Source: Candidatus Parcubacteria bacterium (GTDB taxonomy: Bacteria > Patescibacteriota > Minisyncoccia > UBA6257 > 2-01-FULL-56-20). Taken from it: a stretch of DNA of 17,582 nt. Both the position numbers and the translations under genes were made by a program. The stretch's first letter is position 1. Each line of letters starts with the position of its first letter. The stretch lies in NCBI GenBank assembly GCA_027424065.1, contig DAIBYH010000003.1, positions 1 through 17,582 of the forward strand, read 5' to 3'. The notes beneath the pieces were generated by a model, which searched no databases, had not been told where the DNA came from, and saw nothing but the letters and a program-made list of their open reading frames with translations. This document shows, in pieces, positions 1-5,554 of this stretch.

Positions 1-319
1 GATAACTTGGGGTAAGATCGACGCCAACTACCGAAAATCCTCTGCTCGCAAAGGCGAGACTGTGCCGTCCAACCCCGCAACAGAGGTCGAGTACGCGGGC
101 GGGCGGCTCGATCCCCGTGAGCGCGAGAATGCGCTCCGGTAACGTCCGCGGGATCTTTCCCTTCTCCGCCGCGCGGAGGATGTTCGCAATGCGGAGCGTG
201 AGCACCGTCGTCTTTCCCGTACCGGGACCCGCGATCACCATGACCGGCCCGCGGAGCGCATCAACCGCCCGCCGCTGCTCGGCATTCAAGGCCGCATACT
301 TTTCTTCAAAGGAGGGCAT
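1..319 (-). CDS. Chimeric partial ORF: UvrD/PcrA helicase N-terminus joined to a SAM-methyltransferase motif
   Basis: The frame is open from ATG at 319 to the window edge (106 codons). Residues 1-68 read as the start of a superfamily 1 UvrD/PcrA/Rep helicase: a Q-motif-like LNAEQRRAVD, then Walker A GPGTGKT in the context VMVIAGPGTGKTTVLTLRI, then PERILALT, which in this family should continue into motif Ia (FTNKAA-like). Instead the frame continues as PPARVLDLCCGVGRHSLAFA and VVGVDLTPSY, which is motif I and the following acidic strand of a class I SAM-dependent methyltransferase. The switch lies near position 115. No stop or frameshift is seen. The combination is not a known domain order, so it is either an assembly join at a contig end or a true recombination fusion. 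No Shine-Dalgarno sequence precedes the ATG. The helicase part alone would be DNA repair/replication related. Confidence 0.75.
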   Translation of the reverse strand, partial: MPSFEEKYAALNAEQRRAVDALRGPVMVIAGPGTGKTTVLTLRIANILRAAEKGKIPRTLPERILALTGIEPPARVLDLCCGVGRHSLAFASRGFSVVGVDLTPSY

Positions 320-341
320 AGTGCGGTGATCTGTATCTTGA

Positions 342-370
342 TTTCTAACATTTCCGCGGGCTTTTCGCAA
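342..370 (-). promoter_or_regulatory. Possible promoter of the minus-strand helicase-like ORF
   Basis: On the minus strand, TTGCGA (365-370) is followed by a 17-bp spacer and TAGAAA (342-347), about 22 nt before the ATG at 319. Both boxes match 4 of 6 consensus bases. This is weak, but the position and spacing fit. Confidence 0.3.
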
Positions 371-387
371 AAACGCGGCGAATTTCC

Positions 388-393
388 TATAAT
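388..393 (+). promoter_or_regulatory. -10 box TATAAT upstream of the small membrane protein
   Basis: A perfect TATAAT lies 57 nt before the ATG at 451. No good -35 box is visible; TCGCAA at 365-370 has 17-bp spacing but is poor. The implied leader is about 50 nt and contains the perfect palindrome at 430-445. Confidence 0.4.
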
Positions 394-429
394 GGAGATA
401 TTCCTTGGCCGAACCGCCCCAGCACGGCG

Positions 430-445
430 GCGTCCGGCCGGACGC
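430..445. repeat. Perfect 16-nt palindrome in the leader of the small membrane protein
   Basis: GCGTCCGGCCGGACGC is exactly self-complementary and ends 5 nt before the ATG at 451, where a ribosome binding site would be expected. It could be a protein binding site or just a GC-rich chance palindrome. No function is assigned. Confidence 0.5.
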
Positions 446-450
446 ACAGC

Positions 451-711
451 ATGAAAACACTCGGTGCAACCCTGATCGCTCTCGTCATTCTCGCCGTCAT
501 GTTCTGGGGCTTTTTCTATTATTCCGTGCATCTCGCAAAGGAATCCGCGAGCGCGCCCGTGACCGCGACGACCGCCGATTCATCGGCCATAAATTCTTCG
601 GCGAAGGCCCTGCCGACCGAAACCATAACCTCCACGCCCTCCGTCAACTTCCGGGGACCCACCGGCGCGCCCCATATCATCGGCCCCTCCGGCCCGCCGC
701 CGAACTATTGA
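451..711 (+). CDS. Small single-pass membrane protein, unknown function
   Basis: An 86-residue protein that I do not recognise. Residues 5-28 form a strongly hydrophobic segment (LGATLIALVILAVMFWGFFY), likely a signal anchor or uncleaved membrane helix. Then come a Ser/Thr/Ala-rich linker (about 31-63) and a Gly/Pro-rich tail (NFRGPTGAPHIIGPSGPPPN). The expected topology is a short cytoplasmic N-terminus with an extended tail outside. Codon use resembles the neighbours. A TATAAT box lies upstream; no Shine-Dalgarno is visible and a palindrome occupies that place. The stop codon overlaps the -35 box of the tRNA promoter, so the gene ends right against the next transcription unit. The overlapping +1 frame at 405-785 is discarded because it lacks a membrane segment or family features and runs into the tRNA. 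Confidence 0.6.
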   Translation: MKTLGATLIALVILAVMFWGFFYYSVHLAKESASAPVTATTADSSAINSSAKALPTETITSTPSVNFRGPTGAPHIIGPSGPPPNY

Positions 712-736
712 AAATACGCTGCGAAGCAGGTAGAAT
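708..736 (+). promoter_or_regulatory. Promoter of tRNA-Gly
   Basis: TTGAAA (708-713), a 17-bp spacer and TAGAAT (731-736) give a near-consensus sigma-70 promoter. The predicted start is near 743, about 28 nt before the mature tRNA. The -35 box overlaps the TGA of the preceding small gene. Confidence 0.75.
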
Positions 737-749
737 GAAACGGCTTGAG

Positions 750-766
750 GTTGCGCCCGGCGCAAC
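750..766 (+). other. Hairpin in the tRNA 5' leader
   Basis: GTTGCGCCCGGCGCAAC is an inverted repeat that ends 4 nt before the first base of the tRNA. It may help present the precursor to RNase P or keep the leader from pairing with the tRNA. That role is inferred. Confidence 0.45.
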
Positions 767-770
767 GAAA

Positions 771-845
771 GCGGGTATCGTATAGCGGCTATTATGCGAC
801 CTTGCCAAGGTCGAGATACGGGTCCGACTCCCGTTACCCGCTCCA
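771..845 (+). tRNA. tRNA-Gly (anticodon GCC), CCA encoded
   Basis: A 75-nt cloverleaf. The acceptor stem is GCGGGTA (771-777) with TACCCGC (835-841), followed by discriminator T and an encoded CCA (843-845). The anticodon stem CGACC/GGTCG encloses the loop TTGCCAA with anticodon GCC at 804-806, reading GGC and GGU glycine codons. The T stem ACGGG/CCCGT encloses the loop TCCGACT. Position 55 is C here, where nearly all elongator tRNAs have U (pseudouridine). The D stem is weak: three pairs or wobbles and one T-T mismatch, but the GG of the D loop is present. It sits in its own transcription unit between a promoter at 708-736 and a terminator at 845-892. Confidence 0.95.
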
Positions 846-892
846 AACAAAACAAAAACATCCATCTTGCGATGGATGTTTTTGTTTTGTTT
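845..892 (+). terminator. Long perfect hairpin terminator after tRNA-Gly
   Basis: A 22-bp perfect inverted repeat begins at the last A of the CCA end: an A-rich arm, core CATCCATC, loop TTGC, core GATGGATG, then a T-rich arm (TTTTTGTTTTGTTT). The symmetric A and T tracts could terminate transcription from either side. Confidence 0.85.
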
Positions 893-907
893 GTCATCCT
901 CGCGGAG

Positions 908-999
908 GCGAGCCCTTGGAAAACCCCTCCTCGCCTCCCCTTGGAAAAGGGGAGGAAACTTTACTCCTCCTCCCTTTCGAGGGAGGAGTTAGAGGAGGG
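908..999 (+). repeat. 92-nt folded intergenic repeat, copy 1
   Basis: It matches 5555-5646 at 82 of 92 positions with no gaps. The predicted fold is a three-way junction: closing stem CCCTCCTC/GAGGAGGG, hairpin CCTCCCCTT/AAGGGGAGG, and hairpin CTCCTCCCT-TTCG-AGGGAGGAG with a TTCG loop. It lies between the tRNA terminator and the convergent phosphatase terminator. It resembles REP or MITE-type elements in size and palindromic design, but no transposase is nearby. Its family membership is unknown to me. Confidence 0.8.
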
Positions 1000-1003
1000 A
1001 AGA

Positions 1004-1046
1004 AAAAAGGAAATGGGCGGACTCTGTTTTCACAGAGTCCGCCCAT
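1004..1046 (-). terminator. Intrinsic terminator of the phosphatase gene
   Basis: A 15-bp perfect stem (1013-1027 with 1032-1046; arms ATGGGCGGACTCTGT and ACAGAGTCCGCCCAT) starts 11 nt beyond the stop codon. On the minus strand it is followed by TTCCTTTTTTCTTC, a T-rich tract. Confidence 0.85.
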
Positions 1047-1057
1047 GGGTTAAAGAT

Positions 1058-1528
1058 CTACGGCCTGAGGTAACGGCACCTCCGGTTGACGCAATCAAGG
1101 AACACGGCCTGTCCCCGATCAACGCCGAGGAGCGGGATGGATTCCGGCCATGATTCCTGAAGCGTGAACCGTTCCGGCAGCTCGCCTGCGTATTCAAGGT
1201 GCGTTACAACGACGATCGTGTCGGCGCGGTCCCTGGATCTTGCAAGAAGCGCGAGCGCCCCGGGAATATCCTCCCGATGGTGAACATCCGACCAGAGAAG
1301 GTCGTGCTTCTCAATTTCAACCGCGAGATCCACGCATTCAAATTCGCGGACGAGGACCGCCGCGCTGTCGGTCGCGCGCGAGGCACTTGAAGTAAGAACA
1401 AGGACCGTTCCCGCATTGACGAACCGGTACAGATGATCGAACAGCCGATGCATCTGCTGCCGGCCATCCTCCGAGATACGGCCATCATTGCCGCATGCGG
1501 CATGCCGGATAACGACCAGATTTTTCAT
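1058..1528 (-). CDS. Histidine-family phosphatase (phosphoglycerate mutase-like, SixA-type)
   Basis: The 156-residue protein begins MKNLVVIRHAACGNDGRISE, where RH is the catalytic phosphohistidine motif of the histidine phosphatase superfamily. TSSASRATDSA (about residues 46-56) carries the conserved arginine region, and VVVTHLEYAGELP near residues 106-118 carries the second catalytic histidine. The family removes phosphate from proteins or small molecules; the short single-domain size is closest to SixA-like enzymes, but the substrate cannot be inferred. The ATG is preceded by AGGAG at a good distance, and a consensus promoter (1566-1594) gives a leader of about 31 nt. It is a monocistronic unit with its own terminator. 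It is divergent from the sugar transferase gene. Confidence 0.85.
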   Translation of the reverse strand: MKNLVVIRHAACGNDGRISEDGRQQMHRLFDHLYRFVNAGTVLVLTSSASRATDSAAVLVREFECVDLAVEIEKHDLLWSDVHHREDIPGALALLARSRDRADTIVVVTHLEYAGELPERFTLQESWPESIPLLGVDRGQAVFLDCVNRRCRYLRP

Positions 1529-1565
1529 TTCTGCTCCTGAAAAGAGAGATTGAACAACCGGGAAA

Positions 1566-1594
1566 ATTATACTTTAATTTCCTCATATAGTCAA
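1566..1594 (-). promoter_or_regulatory. Strong sigma-70-type promoter of the phosphatase gene
   Basis: On the minus strand TTGACT (1589-1594), a 17-bp AT-rich spacer and a perfect TATAAT (1566-1571). A transcription start near 1559 leaves about 31 nt of leader containing AGGAG. Confidence 0.85.
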
Positions 1595-1623
1595 AACATA
1601 CGGGCGTTTTCACGCGGAAAACA

Positions 1624-1652
1624 TTGAGAAAATCGGGAAATTATGGTATGGT
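1624..1652 (+). promoter_or_regulatory. Likely promoter of the sugar transferase gene
   Basis: TTGAGA (1624-1629), a 17-bp spacer and TATGGT (1647-1652). The predicted start is near 1659, just before the ATG at 1672. This argues that the in-frame TTG at 1624 and the ATGs at 1648 and 1654 are not the true start. Confidence 0.5.
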
Positions 1653-1671
1653 AATGCCACAACGAATCGCC

Positions 1672-3003
1672 ATGAGCCCCTCGAGCGGCATGAAGAATTT
1701 TTTCCTCTTTCTCGGCGACGTCATCGCGCTCTATGCGTCGCTCCTTGTCATGCTCGTCCTCCGCTACGGCGCCGGCCTCTATCGGCAGTTCGTGGACATC
1801 CACGCGGTCCCCTTCACGGTGATCTTCGTGATCTGGCTCGTCATTTTCTACATCGCCGGGCTTTATGATCTGCGCCGCCTCCGCAACAACGTGGATTTCC
1901 TGAAGACGCTCGCGCTCGCGACCGCCATCGGCGCCGCGTTCGCCGTCCTTCTCTTCTATTTCATCCCCGCCTTCGGCATTACGCCGAAAACGAACCTCTT
2001 CTTATTCCTTCTCATCTTCATCGTCATTGAGACCGTCTGGCGCCGGGCCGCGAACAACATCCTCAGCGCCGGCGAGGCGCCGAACCGCGTCGTCCTGATC
2101 GGCGACGGCGCGATCGCCGAAGAGATCGCGGCGACCATCCGGGAAAACCCCCAGCTCGGTTACGCGATCGTGAAACAGATCCCGGAACCGGAGGCCTACC
2201 GGGATCCCGCCGCCATCACGCAGGCGCTCGAAAAATCCGGCGGCAACACGATCGCCGTTCCCCGCCACCTGAAGAAGGAAGGTTCGTTCGCCCCGATGCT
2301 CTATACCCTTTTCGGAAAGGGCATTCTCGTCATTGATATCGCCGAGCTCTATGAGCGCGTCCTCCGCAAGGTTCCCCTCACCGACATCGAGGAAACCTGG
2401 TTCCTGGAGAACATTGAAGGAGCCGGGAAGTATTATGATTCCCTGAAGCGCGCGGGCGAGTTCCTCTTCGCGCTCATCGCGGGCATCATCCTGCTTCCGC
2501 TGGAGCTCCTGATCGCGCTCGCGGTCCGATTGTCGTCGCGCGGCCCGATCATCTACCGGCAAACGCGCGTCGGCCAGGGCGGCAAGCTCTTTACGCTCTA
2601 TAAATTCAGGACCATGCGCGCCGCCGAAAAGAATGGATGGCTCACTACCGATAAGGCGCGCATCACGGGCGTCGGACGCTTCCTGCGCAGCACGCATCTC
2701 GACGAGCTGCCGCAATTCATCAACCTCGTCCGCGGCGACGTCTCCCTCGTAGGCCCCCGCCCGGATTTCATTGACTTCTATAAAGAACTGGAGCGCGCGG
2801 TCCCCTACTATGCGATCCGCACCCTCGTAAAACCCGGTATCACCGGCTGGGCGCAGGTCGTCTTCCCGGTCACGGAGTCCGCCGAGCAGGCGAAAGAGCG
2901 GCTATGCTACGACATCTACTATCTCAAGAACCGCTCTCTCATCCTTGATGTCCTCATTATCCTGAAGACGCTCAAGACCATCGTGACGGCGGCCGGCAGA
3001 TGA
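1672..3003 (+). CDS. Polyprenyl-phosphate sugar-1-phosphate transferase (WcaJ/WbaP-type)
   Basis: An integral membrane initiating sugar transferase, which moves a sugar-1-phosphate from a nucleotide sugar to undecaprenyl phosphate to start an exopolysaccharide or surface glycan. From the ATG at 1672 the protein is 443 residues. Four hydrophobic segments fill the first 120 residues. A Rossmann-like segment (NRVVLIGDGAIAEEIAATI) follows, then a fifth hydrophobic segment (FLFALIAGIILLPLELLIAL). The C-terminal bacterial sugar transferase domain shows IIYRQTRVGQGGKLFTLYKF, RTMR, the catalytic Asp-Glu of THLDELPQF, LVRGDVSLVGPRPDF and VKPGITGWAQV. Length and order are typical. The start was chosen because a promoter covers upstream in-frame starts. 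The sugar is not predictable. The linked epimerase and glycosyltransferases agree with a surface glycan role. Confidence 0.9.
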   Translation: MSPSSGMKNFFLFLGDVIALYASLLVMLVLRYGAGLYRQFVDIHAVPFTVIFVIWLVIFYIAGLYDLRRLRNNVDFLKTLALATAIGAAFAVLLFYFIPAFGITPKTNLFLFLLIFIVIETVWRRAANNILSAGEAPNRVVLIGDGAIAEEIAATIRENPQLGYAIVKQIPEPEAYRDPAAITQALEKSGGNTIAVPRHLKKEGSFAPMLYTLFGKGILVIDIAELYERVLRKVPLTDIEETWFLENIEGAGKYYDSLKRAGEFLFALIAGIILLPLELLIALAVRLSSRGPIIYRQTRVGQGGKLFTLYKFRTMRAAEKNGWLTTDKARITGVGRFLRSTHLDELPQFINLVRGDVSLVGPRPDFIDFYKELERAVPYYAIRTLVKPGITGWAQVVFPVTESAEQAKERLCYDIYYLKNRSLILDVLIILKTLKTIVTAAGR

Positions 3004-3047
3004 CCACCCCGCAGCATCACTGCCACGGCCCTTATTTCGAATAGAAT

Positions 3048-3132
3048 GAATCTCCCCCAGCTTACGCTCAGGGCATCATGAGATACCCGGCGCGCGGCCA
3101 TACGGCCCCAGCAATACGAGCACGGGAGATTC
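3048..3132. other. Candidate structured element closed by a 9-bp stem
   Basis: GAATCTCCC (3048-3056) pairs perfectly with GGGAGATTC (3124-3132). Inside are smaller hairpins: AGC-TTAC-GCT, GGGCATC-ATGA-GATACCC (3071-3088, one mismatch) and GGCC-ATAC-GGCC (3096-3107). TAGAAT at 3042-3047 could be a -10 box but has no -35 partner. It could be a small RNA, a 3'-UTR structure, or a remnant of an IS200/IS605-type (PATE-like) element. No encoded transposase is present. Confidence 0.45.
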
Positions 3133-3154
3133 TCCACCCTCCGGGCTTCGCTTC

Positions 3155-3178
3155 ATCCCCAACCTTACGGTTGGGGAT
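3155..3178 (+). terminator. Possible terminator hairpin ATCCCCAACC-TTAC-GGTTGGGGAT
   Basis: A perfect 10-bp stem with a 4-nt loop lies 152 nt downstream of the sugar transferase stop codon. It is followed only by TTCGCTTC, not a full T tract, so termination would be modest. The flanks CGCTTC on both sides extend the symmetry as a direct repeat. Confidence 0.45.
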
Positions 3179-3220
3179 TTCGCTTCAGGTGGATTAAAAA
3201 ATCTTAAAATATTTCTAAAA

Positions 3221-3480
3221 ACATCTCTTTATCAACGATCGTGGATTAAGAGATGTGAGCTCATTCTTCTTGCGCGAGTGCTGGAATAAGCGAGCTCAGT
3301 TCTCTTTTTGGACGACCGTTCATAAAGAGATGTGGGTTCGTTTTTTTCACGCGATTACTAGGATCAGCGAGCTCAGTTCTCTTTTTGGACGACCGTTCAT
3401 AAAGAGATGTGGGCTCTTTTTATGGGGGGCGGTCGCGGGGGCGGTCGCGGATCAAGAGACGTCTGTTCCTTTTGCGGGGG
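3221..3480. repeat. 77-bp tandem repeat array, about three and a half units
   Basis: Positions 3289-3336 and 3366-3413 share 48 identical bases starting AGCGAGCTCAGTTCTCTTTT; the period is exactly 77. A diverged unit precedes them (similarity starts at 3221) and a fragment follows near 3449-3475 (GATCAAGAGACGT). Each unit can form a stem between CTCTTT and AAAGAG around a GGACGACCGTTC-type loop, followed by GATGTGGG and a T-rich stretch. 77 is not a multiple of three, so no repeated protein is encoded. Confidence 0.8.
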
Positions 3481-3483
3481 GGT

Positions 3484-3517
3484 GCGGTCACTCGCCTCGG
3501 CCGAGGCGGGTGACCGC
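3484..3517. repeat. 34-nt near-perfect palindrome upstream of the epimerase gene
   Basis: GCGGTCACTCGCCTCGG (3484-3500) is followed at once by its reverse complement with one change (3501-3517). It has no loop, lies 26 nt before the -10 box, and could be a dimer-protein operator or a repeat-element end. Confidence 0.6.
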
Positions 3518-3542
3518 GCTGTTTCAGGCCACCGGGCCGTGC

Positions 3543-3548
3543 TATACT
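3543..3548 (+). promoter_or_regulatory. -10 box giving a leaderless start for the epimerase
   Basis: TATACT ends 7 nt before the ATG at 3556, which puts the transcription start at or next to the A of the ATG. The -35 region (TGTTTC at 3520-3525, 17-bp spacing) is weak. Confidence 0.55.
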
Positions 3549-3555
3549 CTGAACC

Positions 3556-4536
3556 ATGAATATTCTCGTTACCGGCAGCGCCGGGTATATCGGCGGCCTG
3601 CTGATAGAAAAACTGTCGAACGATCCTGCGGTAGAGCGGATCATCGGCATCGACCTGCTCCCCGCGCCGGAACGGTTCCGTTCGGACCCCAAGATCACAT
3701 GGGTTCGCGCCGATCTCGCCATCCGCGGCTGGGAGGAACGGATCCCCGCCAATTTACGCATTGACGCCATCGTTCACTGCGCATTCAAGATCCGCACGCC
3801 CTACGGCCGCAAAAAAGCGACCGAGCAGAACAACATTGACGACTGCCGCAACGTCTTTTCGTTCGCCGCCGCACGGCACATTCCGAAGCTCATTTATCTT
3901 TCCACGGTCTCGGTCTATGCCGCGCGCCCGGAAAACATCGGCAAACTGCTCACGGAAGACGACCCGATGCTTGAGACCGAAAATCCCTATGGCGTTCAGA
4001 AGGCGGCGACCGAACGCGACCTGCAGGAGATCCTCGGGAAAGCGAACGGCGGGACCAAGGCCGTCGTCCTCCGCCTGAACAGCGTGACCGGCCCCGTCGG
4101 CCAGAGTCTCGCGAGCAAGTTCGGCCTCATCACCTTCCTGAAGAAGCTCCTTCCCTTCATTGTCGAAGCAGATCCGCACTGGGCGCGGCAGTTCGTGCAC
4201 GAGGCCGACCTGAACGAGATCATCTATCGCCTGACCATGCAGGATCTTCCGGCGGGCGGAACGAATCCATCGATCTTCAATGTTGCGCCGGAAAAATTCC
4301 TCACGGCACGCGACATGGGCGCACTGCTCCGCAAGCGAGTGCTCCGCCTGCCGCCATGGGCGGTCAAGCCGCTCTTCGCCGCCGCCTGGCATCTTTCGCT
4401 CGGACGCGTTCCGACGCGCCCCGATTCCGCGAAAGGACTCATTTATCCCATCAACGTGGATGGTACGCGCATCGAAAAGGCGCTTGCCCTCCCCTATGCC
4501 CATACCGCAGAAGACGCCTTTCTTGGAAAAGCATAA
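3556..4536 (+). CDS. NAD(P)-dependent sugar epimerase/dehydratase (extended SDR)
   Basis: A 326-residue cytoplasmic oxidoreductase of the extended short-chain dehydrogenase family, probably acting on a nucleotide sugar. The N-terminus MNILVTGSAGYIGG carries the TGxxGYIG dinucleotide-binding motif. IDLLP follows after the second strand, then AIVHCAF at 71-77. STVSVY at 116-121 supplies the catalytic Ser/Thr, and YGVQK supplies Tyr145 and Lys149. Length is normal for GalE/UDP-sugar-modifying members. The substrate is not certain; N-terminal similarity is generic. The ATG follows a TATACT box by 7 nt, so the mRNA is probably leaderless. No Shine-Dalgarno is present. It lies downstream of the sugar transferase, consistent with surface glycan precursor supply. 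Confidence 0.88.
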   Translation: MNILVTGSAGYIGGLLIEKLSNDPAVERIIGIDLLPAPERFRSDPKITWVRADLAIRGWEERIPANLRIDAIVHCAFKIRTPYGRKKATEQNNIDDCRNVFSFAAARHIPKLIYLSTVSVYAARPENIGKLLTEDDPMLETENPYGVQKAATERDLQEILGKANGGTKAVVLRLNSVTGPVGQSLASKFGLITFLKKLLPFIVEADPHWARQFVHEADLNEIIYRLTMQDLPAGGTNPSIFNVAPEKFLTARDMGALLRKRVLRLPPWAVKPLFAAAWHLSLGRVPTRPDSAKGLIYPINVDGTRIEKALALPYAHTAEDAFLGKA

Positions 4537-4548
4537 ATTTGAATACAT

Positions 4549-4581
4549 CAAGGTCGGACCTCGCCGCGAGATCCGACCTTG
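4549..4581 (+). terminator. Hairpin after the epimerase gene, possible terminator
   Basis: CAAGGTCGGA (4549-4558) pairs with TCCGACCTTG (4572-4581), with a further CTCG/CGAG pair inside. It begins 12 nt after the stop. No T tract follows directly (CTTTTT appears 13 nt later), so termination is uncertain. The 140-nt gap to the next gene holds nothing else clear. Confidence 0.5.
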
Positions 4582-4676
4582 TCCGCCGGGAACCTTTTTG
4601 ACGCCGGGATCGTACTACAAACGCACGGACCCGCGGTCGCGATAGGTCCGGAAAAAACAAAATTTCACAAATAAAA

Positions 4677-5456
4677 ATGAACAAAAAAGAGTATCTGCCC
4701 TGGATCCTCGCGGCAGGCGTCGTGATCGGGTTTTCCCTGGTCGCGCCAGCCTTCGCTCAGGGTATGCCGGGCAGGCCGGGCGATAACCGCCCGATGGGTG
4801 CCTGGCAGCAGGATGGGTCGCCCGCACCAGCGGTCGTCGGCAGTATCACTGCCATAAACGGCACAACGCTCACGCTGCAGGCATGGGGCCGGGGCGACCG
4901 GAAGGACGCCACGAGCACCACCTATACCGTTGATGCGGCGAACGCCACGGTCTACGACAAGGGCGCGACCTCCACGCTCTCCTCGCTCGCCACGGGAGAC
5001 ATGATCGCCGTCCGCGGCACGATGAACGGAACGACCGTCACAGCGACCGTGATCCGCTACGGCATGAACGGCGCCCTTGGACGCCGCGGCATGGGCGACG
5101 CATCGCGAACCGCGCCCTTCACGGGAAACGGCCAGCCGATCGTCGGCGGAACCGTCGCTTCAGTGAACGGCACGACATTCACGATCGTGAATTCGGGCAA
5201 TGCCACCTATACCGTTAACGCGGCGAATGCCACGGTCGTCGATCGCGGGACAACCTCGACGATCGCAAGCATCGTTACGGGCGACAATGTCCTCGTTCAG
5301 GGAACTGTGAACGGCACGGATATTGCAGCGACCTCGGTCATCGTCCAGGGAGGACCCGCAAATGCGACCGCAACGCCGGCGCACCGGTCCGGCTTTGATC
5401 CGTTCGGTTTCTTCAAGTCCATCGGAGGATTCTTCAAGCACTTCTTCGGCTTCTAG
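4677..5456 (+). CDS. Secreted protein with two DUF5666-type repeats
   Basis: A 259-residue exported protein. The N-terminal signal peptide has a charged start (MNKKEY), a hydrophobic core (ILAAGVVIGFSLVA) and an AFA site before QG, so cleavage after residue 27 is likely. The rest holds two related beta-rich domains, residues about 52-127 and 154-225. Each runs VGSITAINGTTLTL or VGGTVASVNGTTFTI, then TYTVDAANATVYDKG or TYTVNAANATVVDRG, then a TGDMIAVRGTMNG or TGDNVLVQGTVNG turn. This pattern matches DUF5666, whose function is unknown. A Met/Gly/Arg-rich linker precedes each. The C-terminus is an amphipathic Phe/Gly/Lys tail (FFKSIGGFFKHFFGF), which is unusual and could touch membrane. No Shine-Dalgarno precedes the ATG. 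A terminator follows at 5475-5502. Confidence 0.8.
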   Translation: MNKKEYLPWILAAGVVIGFSLVAPAFAQGMPGRPGDNRPMGAWQQDGSPAPAVVGSITAINGTTLTLQAWGRGDRKDATSTTYTVDAANATVYDKGATSTLSSLATGDMIAVRGTMNGTTVTATVIRYGMNGALGRRGMGDASRTAPFTGNGQPIVGGTVASVNGTTFTIVNSGNATYTVNAANATVVDRGTTSTIASIVTGDNVLVQGTVNGTDIAATSVIVQGGPANATATPAHRSGFDPFGFFKSIGGFFKHFFGF

Positions 5457-5474
5457 AACCTGTCCGAATGTTTC

Positions 5475-5502
5475 AAAAAAATCCCGCTCGGCGGGATTTT
5501 TT
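5475..5502 (+). terminator. Intrinsic terminator, bidirectional
   Basis: AAAAAATCCCGC, loop TCG, GCGGGATTTTTT: a strong stem flanked by A and T tracts, 19 nt after the stop of the DUF5666 gene. The symmetry allows it to serve the convergent HIT-family gene as well. Confidence 0.9.
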
Positions 5503-5554
5503 ACATCCAGGACCCCTCCTTTCCTCCCTCGCTTCGTCGGAGCGGCTTCGCGGG

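Larger units (their letters stand above)
3004..3555. other. 552-nt gene-free region rich in structured repeats
   Basis: No credible protein is encoded. From left to right it holds a multi-hairpin element (3048-3132), a 10-bp hairpin (3155-3178), an AT-rich patch (3191-3230, about 80% A+T in a GC-rich window), a 77-bp tandem array (3221 to about 3480), a 34-nt palindrome (3484-3517) and a -10 box for the next gene. The longest frame crossing it (3255-3764) has no family features, and the 77-bp period breaks its phase. Confidence 0.75.

Noticed and set aside
745..1153. Two overlapping plus-strand frames
   Set aside because: They read through the tRNA, its terminator and the 92-nt repeat, so they cannot be real proteins.
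1624..1671. TTG start at 1624 for the sugar transferase
   Set aside because: A promoter (TTGAGA, 17 bp, TATGGT) covers this stretch, and the first hydrophobic segment begins after the ATG at 1690, so ATG 1672 is a better start.
3289..3413. Possible CRISPR array (48-bp repeat, 29-bp spacer)
   Set aside because: Only two identical copies exist, flanking units are diverged along their full length including the supposed spacer, and no cas gene is near. It is a tandem repeat.
3255..3764. Plus-strand frame across the 77-bp array into the epimerase gene
   Set aside because: The tandem period is not a multiple of three, the product has no motifs, and it overlaps the well-supported epimerase in another frame.
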